A stretch of 10,608 bases of DNA from an uncultured Bacilli bacterium. Its GTDB lineage: Bacteria; Bacillota_I; Bacilli_A; RFN20; CAG-631. The DNA is taken from assembly GCA_934202505.1 (NCBI GenBank), contig CAKPXW010000056.1, forward strand, positions 1 through 10,608. Reading direction: 5' to 3'. Positions 6,577-10,608 of the stretch are shown piece by piece (the first letter of the stretch is position 1; the number at the start of each line of letters is the position of its first letter). The position numbers and the translations under genes are program-made. The notes below the pieces were generated by a model, which saw only the letters and a list, made by a program, of their open reading frames with translations, ran no database searches and had not been told where the DNA came from.

Positions 6577-8919
6577 TTACTTAGAAAAAGTTATTGATTC
6601 AATTGTTATTGTTGAAGGAATTGTTGTTGCTCCAGGATTTGCAAAGAATAAGAATAATATTGTATCTGGATTAGTAGAAAGTGTATTAGTTAAATCTAAT
6701 GTAATTTGTACATGTTCTCCTAAATTAGTAATTGTAGCTTCAGCTGCTCCTCCACCTAAATCATTTTCTGATTTAAATAATAATGTATCAGCTTGAGCTC
6801 CAGTTACTGTTAATGTTGCTTTAGTGTAACCACTAGGTGCAGCTACTCTTAAAGCAAAACTACTCCATTCACCTTTTCCTTCTTTTGTTGTTACTGTATA
6901 TGTCCCATTTTCATTATGAGTTATATCATATTTATTATCACCAAGATCAAACATCTTTCCTGCAGTCATATCAACATTTCCATCTTGATTTGCCATAGTA
7001 CCTTTAATTTTAGCAAATCTTAAAGTGTTAATTTGTACTTCACTTGTTGAAGGTGCTACATTTGGATCGCCAAATAAAACAACTTTTGTAAGTTTAGAAG
7101 TATCAATTGTTGATAAGTCTAATGAGTCTTGCACCATTTGTCCTGTTCCTTCAATAGTAACTTCTTTAGCAACACTATCTGTACCTTCAACTTTTAGTAA
7201 AACTGAATGTCCTTCTGGAATAGTTAGTGCATAATCTAAAGCAGTGAAATCACCAAAGTTACCTTCAAGTGTTGCAACAGCACAACTCCATTCTTGTCCT
7301 GCTTCTTTTGTAAAGGCAATCTTATTAGTATTTACACTATAAACACCTTTGTCTAAACTTTCAAAGTTACTTGCTTGAACATTTACATATCTTCCATATC
7401 CTTCATATGTAACAGAATTAACTTCTTGAGCTGTATAATCATTAAATGACATCCAGTGAATTTTAAATGATCCTGTTCCTCCAGCAACTCCTGGTTCTGC
7501 AAATATTAAAACTTCTTTAATATTATTTCTATCTTCTACAGATAGTGATGATAAATCAATTGAATGAGTGTCATCATAAGCACCTGTTCCGATAATTCTT
7601 TCTTCAATACCAGCAACTTTAATCATAATTTCTTTATCTTTTTCAACTTCTACGCCAAATTTTAAAGTTGCAAAATTTCCAAGTAAACCAGATACTTGTG
7701 TTTTAACTGTTGACCATTCACCAACATTACTATATTTGATTTCAAATGGAGCTTCTGTTCCAACTACTTCATAGCAACCATCACCATTATCGTGCCAATA
7801 ATTATTACAACCAAATTGATTATCTTTTCCATTATATTCATTTGTAGGGTAAACAATTTCTTGTTTGTTTTGGCCTTCCCATTCAGTTGTAAAATATACG
7901 CCACTTAAAACCATTGTTCCAGTTGCTTTTTCTGCTGTGCCTGGAGCGGCAAAGAATAATACTTTATTAATTAATCCTCTTTCATTTTCTGAATAAGTAG
8001 AAATATCTAATGTAAATATATCATCGCCACCTGTTAAAGTAAATAAAGCTTCTTTTGCAGCAATTTGTCCAGTTGAGTTTTCAACTTTAGCTAAGAATTT
8101 TTCACCTGCTGTTCCTTTTACTTTAAATGTGATATAAGTAAATTTTCCATGAGCGCTTCCTTGAATTTGAGAAACCATAAATTGATAACTGATTACACTA
8201 TAATTTACTGTTGTAACACCATTTTCATAAGAAACATCATATGTATTAGCATCATTTTCAGTCCATGTTTGATTAACATCAAATGTAGCTGAAACGCCAT
8301 CGTATTGGCTAACTGTTTTTGATTCATTAGTATATCCTGTAGTAATTACATAATCAGAATCTGCAAATTCAGTAATAAATTCAAGATTAGCAAATGTAAA
8401 TTCTCCACTTCCAGAAGTTGCTCCTGGTAATCCAAACACATACACTTTTACACCATTACCAGCCATTGCAGCTTTTGCATTTTCATCTGCTAAGCTCCAT
8501 GCATATGAACTTGCTGCTGATGTAAGTTTTAAATTAATTTCAGCTGCGCCATTATCGCTTTGGATTTTAATTAATACTTTTCCTTGACCTTTAATTGTAA
8601 ATCTTAAGCCAATAGCTTTTGATAAATCAAGGCCTGTTGTTTCTGCTACTACAGATGCCCAAGATGAAGATTCAGTTTTTGTGTAAGTTACAGTTTTTTC
8701 TGCATCTCCTGTAATTGTATAAATTCCATCCCCTCCATCTTTTAAGTTTCCCATTAAATTTAATGATTGAACTTCTGATGGAGAACTATTTTGTGATGGT
8801 TGTAAAGAATCTGTAATAGATGGTTTTACTGATTCACTATCTGAAGGTTTATCCTTATTGCAACCAACAGCTATTGATAAGAATGCTAGTGCAGATAAAA
8901 TTTTTAAACTTTTTTTCAT
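6577..8919 (-). CDS. Surface lipoprotein with five tandem beta-sandwich-like modules
   Basis: I do not recognise a named family. The 780-residue protein starts with a lipoprotein signal peptide ending in AVGC (Cys20), followed by a Ser/Pro-rich linker (21-50). The rest divides into five related units of about 140-160 residues. Each has a strand around Trp (SSWASV 85-90, GEWSTV 400-405, QEWSCA 542-547, GEWSSF 683-688; unit two has YQFMVS instead). About 75-80 residues later comes a buried strand and turn ending in Pro-Gly or a variant (VFGLPG 161-166, LFFAAPG 321-327, LIFAEPG 471-477, LFGDPN 615-620, LFFANPG 757-763), then a closing strand such as 'ITIESITF'. Between these lie 'LLKVEGT' and 'DLST'-like strands. 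The pattern resembles jelly-roll carbohydrate-binding modules. No catalytic motif is evident. As the first gene of the operon, directly behind the regulated promoter, it is inferred to be an outer-face glycan-binding protein. The start follows an AAAGGAG site. Confidence 0.85.
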   Translation of the reverse strand: MKKSLKILSALAFLSIAVGCNKDKPSDSESVKPSITDSLQPSQNSSPSEVQSLNLMGNLKDGGDGIYTITGDAEKTVTYTKTESSSWASVVAETTGLDLSKAIGLRFTIKGQGKVLIKIQSDNGAAEINLKLTSAASSYAWSLADENAKAAMAGNGVKVYVFGLPGATSGSGEFTFANLEFITEFADSDYVITTGYTNESKTVSQYDGVSATFDVNQTWTENDANTYDVSYENGVTTVNYSVISYQFMVSQIQGSAHGKFTYITFKVKGTAGEKFLAKVENSTGQIAAKEALFTLTGGDDIFTLDISTYSENERGLINKVLFFAAPGTAEKATGTMVLSGVYFTTEWEGQNKQEIVYPTNEYNGKDNQFGCNNYWHDNGDGCYEVVGTEAPFEIKYSNVGEWSTVKTQVSGLLGNFATLKFGVEVEKDKEIMIKVAGIEERIIGTGAYDDTHSIDLSSLSVEDRNNIKEVLIFAEPGVAGGTGSFKIHWMSFNDYTAQEVNSVTYEGYGRYVNVQASNFESLDKGVYSVNTNKIAFTKEAGQEWSCAVATLEGNFGDFTALDYALTIPEGHSVLLKVEGTDSVAKEVTIEGTGQMVQDSLDLSTIDTSKLTKVVLFGDPNVAPSTSEVQINTLRFAKIKGTMANQDGNVDMTAGKMFDLGDNKYDITHNENGTYTVTTKEGKGEWSSFALRVAAPSGYTKATLTVTGAQADTLLFKSENDLGGGAAEATITNLGEHVQITLDLTNTLSTNPDTILFLFFANPGATTIPSTITIESITFSK

Positions 8920-8944
8920 ATTATTATCTCCTTTTAAAATTAAT

Positions 8945-8956
8945 TGAATCGTTTCA
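8945..8956 (-). promoter_or_regulatory. LacI-type operator downstream of the operon promoter
   Basis: The core tgaatcgtttca sits in a longer near-palindrome (8942-8959), where eight of nine base pairs match around a central CG. It lies about 10-20 bases after the predicted transcription start and some 25 bases before the lipoprotein ATG. This is a usual location for a repressor roadblock. The same core recurs at 6514-6525. The likely binder is the LacI-family protein encoded in the same operon. Confidence 0.72.
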
Positions 8957-8972
8957 ATTTTTATCTAAATGT

Positions 8973-9001
8973 AATTTAGCATTTTTTTTAGTAAAATGCA
9001 A
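8973..9001 (-). promoter_or_regulatory. Predicted sigma-A promoter of the glycan operon
   Basis: Read on the minus strand, the -10 is TAAATT preceded by TGC (an extended -10), at 8973-8978. Exactly 17 bases upstream is TTGCAT (8996-9001) as a weak -35. The predicted start is near 8966, giving a leader of about 46 bases. The poor -35 and its overlap with a CG-centred palindrome suggest a regulated promoter. The assignment rests on motif position only. Confidence 0.55.
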
Positions 9002-9010
9002 CCGCTTTCA
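8997..9010 (-). promoter_or_regulatory. cre-like / LacI-family site over the -35
   Basis: On the minus strand TGAAAGCGGTTGCA fits the catabolite-responsive element pattern used by CcpA (TGWNANCGNTNWCA) at all but one fixed position. It overlaps the predicted -35 of the operon promoter, where binding would block RNA polymerase. It differs in sequence from the two identical local operators, which argues for a different LacI-family protein such as CcpA. No CcpA gene is in the window, so the assignment is inferred. Confidence 0.5.
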
Positions 9011-9015
9011 TAAAA

Positions 9016-9051
9016 AAAGTTAATTTTTTCCTTTTTTTATTATTCAACTTT
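9016..9051 (-). terminator. Possible weak terminator after the YccF gene
   Basis: On the minus strand AAAGTTGAA, overlapping the TAA stop, can pair with TTAACTTT about 20 bases later with one bulged G. The second arm runs into a T-run (TTTTTTTA). The stem is AT-only and the loop is long and A-rich, so it is a poor Rho-independent terminator. Nothing better separates this transcript from the glycan operon promoter. Confidence 0.25.
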
Positions 9052-9415
9052 AATAAAAATCATAGCCTATCGGCCATAAAACAAATGATGCTAACTTAAA
9101 ATATTGCATACCAAAAGGCATACCTATTATTGTTATACAATATAAAATCCCTGTTATTAAATAACCAAGCGCCATTTCCCAGCCAAAGAAAATAAGCCAA
9201 AGAAGGTTAACTAATTGTTTAAAAAACGATGAATTGCCAATTTTTTTAACTTGTTTTCCAAAAGGCCATAAAACAAATGATGACATTTTAAACATTTGTA
9301 ATCCTACAGGAATGCCTATTATTGTTATGCAACATAATATTCCTTCTAAAGCACAAATAATTGACCAAAATAATCCTCCAAAGATAACCCATATTATATT
9401 TCCAATTGTCTTCAT
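9050..9415 (-). CDS. YccF-family inner-membrane protein (two-repeat)
   Basis: The 121-residue protein carries two copies of the YccF (DUF307) motif. Each copy has a hydrophobic helix, then 'ILCCITIIGIPVGLQMFK' or 'ILYCITIIGMPFGMQYFK', then 'SFVLWPFG' or 'SFVLWPIG'. Several membrane helices are predicted. The molecular function of the family is not established as far as I know. The two halves are repeats at DNA level, offset by 192 bases (64 residues): a 19-base stretch at 9072-9090 recurs exactly at 9264-9282. The ATG follows AGGAG, which overlaps the TAG that ends the interrupted hydrolase frame upstream, so the two genes form a tight pair. Length is somewhat shorter than E. coli YccF, mainly in the linker and the tail. 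Confidence 0.9.
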   Translation of the reverse strand: MKTIGNIIWVIFGGLFWSIICALEGILCCITIIGIPVGLQMFKMSSFVLWPFGKQVKKIGNSSFFKQLVNLLWLIFFGWEMALGYLITGILYCITIIGMPFGMQYFKLASFVLWPIGYDFY

Positions 9416-9424
9416 ATGCTTCTC

Positions 9425-9532
9425 CTAAAAAACAATATTTTGCTCTATACTATCAAAAACGTAATTATCATAGTTATTTAAAAAACTATAATTGTCTGCA
9501 TTAAATCCATGTTTGGCTCCAACAATTTCTTT
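9425..9532 (-). pseudogene. In-frame continuation of the alpha/beta-hydrolase beyond a TGA
   Basis: Directly after the TGA at 9533-9535 the same frame continues for 35 sense codons to a TAG at 9425-9427. The reading starts KEIVGAKHGFNADNY, which is the expected last strand and catalytic-His turn of an alpha/beta-hydrolase (G-A-x-H-G-F). Its TAG is built into the ribosome site of the YccF gene, as at the LacI/binding-protein junction, so it looks like the original gene end. It has no start codon of its own in a sensible place. The TGA is either a recent nonsense mutation, a base error, or is read through. Confidence 0.8.
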
Positions 9533-10297
9533 TCATATACAATTTGAATATTTTTCACTTGCTTTTCTTGAATATTCAATAGGGACTGTTGTATCACTTG
9601 TTCCATGGATAATTAATACTTTATTAGAATAATTTCCTATATTGTCATAAATATTATAATCTACTAAAGTATCAATATATTTTTTTCCAACAATACTATA
9701 AATAATATTCATATTTGTTTGTTCATTCACATATTTTCTTATTTCATCTGCTATATTAAAGGCTGGATATAACAAAATTAAATTCGAAATATTTTCGTTG
9801 TATTTATCTGCATATAAGGCATCTACTAGTCCACCTTGGCTTGTACCAAATAAAGAAATGTTATTGTATCCTTTTTCTTTTTTAAAAAAGTCAACTACCA
9901 TTTTTAAATCTTCTATTTCACTAAAAATAGTCATTTCCTTTATATCTCCTTTACTTTTGCTATTTTTGCTTCCTCCGCAAAAATCAAAAGTAAAAGCATT
10001 TATGTTATTACTTGCAAAGTATTTTGCATATATTTTTAAAGAATCACCATTTAAAAAAGAACTATGTGAAAGAATAACAAGTGGACTTTCTAAAGAAGAA
10101 AAATAAAATGTTCCATATATTTTATTTTCAATCCATAAAGTACTTATTTCATAAGATGGTTGTATAGATAAGCTACTATTTATACTTGATATATTACTTT
10201 CATAACTTTCATTATTATCATTACTTTCTATATTTTCTATTTTCCCACAACTAAGCAATAAAAGACTAGTAATTAAAAAGCAAATAAACCGTTTCAT
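9533..10297 (-). CDS. Secreted alpha/beta-hydrolase lipoprotein, cut by an in-frame TGA
   Basis: As written, 254 residues. Signal peptide MKRFICFLITSLLLLSC has a lipobox with Cys17, then an Asn/Ser-rich linker to about residue 48. The hydrolase domain shows SHS (77-79) after a hydrophobic strand as the oxyanion region, 'FTFDFCGGSKNS' (102-113), the nucleophile elbow GTSQGG (Ser153), and 'IIHGTSDTTVP' with Asp235 as the acid. It resembles serine hydrolases of the S33/feruloyl-esterase-like group; the substrate is unknown. The catalytic His is missing from this frame because codon 255 is TGA. It lies just beyond, in the continuation at 9425-9532, and would be residue 263 of a 290-residue protein. 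If the stop is real the enzyme lacks its triad and should be inactive. The start has a strong GGAGG site, an extended -10 promoter lies upstream, and YccF is its downstream partner. Confidence 0.85.
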   Translation of the reverse strand: MKRFICFLITSLLLLSCGKIENIESNDNNESYESNISSINSSLSIQPSYEISTLWIENKIYGTFYFSSLESPLVILSHSSFLNGDSLKIYAKYFASNNINAFTFDFCGGSKNSKSKGDIKEMTIFSEIEDLKMVVDFFKKEKGYNNISLFGTSQGGLVDALYADKYNENISNLILLYPAFNIADEIRKYVNEQTNMNIIYSIVGKKYIDTLVDYNIYDNIGNYSNKVLIIHGTSDTTVPIEYSRKASEKYSNCI

Positions 10298-10305
10298 TTT
10301 GTGCT

Positions 10306-10329
10306 TCCTCCTACAAAATCATTATAGCA
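10306..10329 (-). promoter_or_regulatory. Extended -10 promoter and ribosome site of the hydrolase-YccF pair
   Basis: On the minus strand TGCTATAAT (10321-10329) is a perfect extended -10. No good -35 is visible 17 bases upstream, which extended -10 promoters tolerate. The predicted start is near 10314, and the GGAGG ribosome site (10307-10311) follows almost at once, so the leader is very short. No operator-like palindrome is seen here. Confidence 0.6.
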
Positions 10330-10410
10330 TTTTTAATGTATAGTGGTTATTTTTTTATTATTAATAACATACTTAATTGTATTATTTCATATATTATATT
10401 GGTGTTTAAT

Positions 10411-10608
10411 ATGAAAATTATAAAGTATGGTGGAAATGCCTTAAATGATAAAAATAATCGAAAACTTATTTATAAACAGCTTAAAAATGAAAAAGCAGTT
10501 TTAATTGTTTCTGCTTTTAAAAATGGTCCATACTCTACATCTACGCTTAAAAACCTTATAACAAACAATTACACAACTTTAATGAAACAACAATTAATCA
10601 TTTTAGGT
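10411..10608 (+). CDS. Aspartokinase, DapG-like (N-terminal part, runs off window)
   Basis: From ATG 10411 there are 66 open codons to the right edge. The start MKIIKYGGNAL corresponds to the aspartokinase nucleotide-binding motif (K-F-G-G-T-S), followed by 'AVLIVSAFKNGPYSTSTLKNLI', which matches the V-V-S-A-M-G...P-Y-A-T-D-T-L-L segment of the DapG-type aspartokinase I. The final residues 'MKQQLIILG' stand where that enzyme reads L-L-L-S-C-G-E. The enzyme phosphorylates aspartate, the first step to lysine, diaminopimelate, threonine and methionine. Two changes from the usual signature are visible: Asn-Ala for Thr-Ser in the first motif and Ser for Asp in the T-D-T-L motif. A GTG three codons upstream (10402) is an alternative in-frame start; the ATG is preferred because family members begin about two to five residues before the lysine motif. 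It is divergent from the hydrolase gene with a 113-base gap. Confidence 0.75.
   Translation, partial: MKIIKYGGNALNDKNNRKLIYKQLKNEKAVLIVSAFKNGPYSTSTLKNLITNNYTTLMKQQLIILG

Noticed and set aside
7025..7234. A plus-strand reading frame inside the lipoprotein gene.
   Set aside because: It lies opposite the fourth module of a well-supported gene and looks like an artefact of its Thr/Val-rich codons.
6577..8919. A hydrolase or S-layer protein identity for the five-module protein.
   Set aside because: No catalytic motif and no S-layer homology or cell-wall repeat is visible; the lipid anchor already explains surface attachment.
9466..9496. An inverted repeat (atagtt / aactat) near the end of the interrupted hydrolase frame.
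   Set aside because: The arms are short and AT-only, lie within coding sequence, and have no T-run where one would be expected.
9533..9535. The organism uses genetic code 4 (UGA = Trp).
   Set aside because: Only one in-frame TGA was found, against about 50 TGG Trp codons and none of the other genes contains TGA in frame. A mutation or error is simpler unless genome-wide evidence appears.
9798..10106. A 102-residue plus-strand reading frame.
   Set aside because: It is antisense to the hydrolase catalytic domain, has no ribosome site, and shows no recognisable protein pattern.
10402..10410. GTG as the aspartokinase start.
   Set aside because: It is in frame, but the ATG three codons later gives the usual distance to the lysine motif, and neither has a strong ribosome site.

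Overview
This AT-rich window looks like a low-GC Bacillota genome, probably a gut-type member of Bacilli (Erysipelotrichales, RF39 or Acholeplasmatales-like; inferred from style, not proven). The signs are three lipoproteins with Gram-positive-style lipoboxes and Ser/Thr/Asn linkers, strong AGGAG ribosome sites, short gene junctions, a LacI-type regulator and a DapG-like aspartokinase. Trp is written TGG at every Trp position of the translated genes.

Positions 8919 down to 1 hold one long minus-strand gene cluster that reads as a glycan capture and uptake operon. In transcription order it encodes: (1) a 780-residue surface lipoprotein made of five related beta-sandwich-like modules; (2) a 417-residue cytosolic protein of the glucoamylase-like/GH144 (endo-beta-1,2-glucanase) type; (3) a LacI-family repressor; (4) a conventional 493-residue ABC sugar-binding lipoprotein; (5) a membrane-anchored protein of at least 909 residues, in which two carbohydrate-binding-like modules and a helical spacer are fused to a second ABC solute-binding domain. 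Gene 5 runs off the left edge, and the permease genes are probably beyond it. A promoter with an extended -10 lies before gene 1. It is flanked by a cre/LacI-like palindrome over its -35 and a second palindrome just downstream of the predicted start. The 12-base core of that second palindrome recurs exactly before gene 2. The proposed working is: surface modules and two binding proteins collect a glucan, an ABC system imports fragments, the GH144-like enzyme cuts them inside, and the co-encoded LacI protein senses the product. Beta-1,2-glucan is the best substrate guess because of the enzyme family, but this is inference.

Positions 10297 to 9050 hold a separate minus-strand pair with its own extended -10 promoter. 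The first gene is a secreted alpha/beta-hydrolase lipoprotein whose frame is interrupted by a single TGA. The same frame continues past the TGA with the catalytic His segment and ends at a TAG that overlaps the ribosome site of the next gene. That next gene encodes a two-repeat YccF-family membrane protein. At the right edge, on the plus strand and divergent, is the start of a DapG-like aspartokinase (10411 onward).

No tRNA, rRNA, CRISPR array, insertion sequence or phage gene was seen. No gene-free stretch longer than 300 bases exists: the apparently empty left 2.7 kb is the fifth operon gene, open to the edge.
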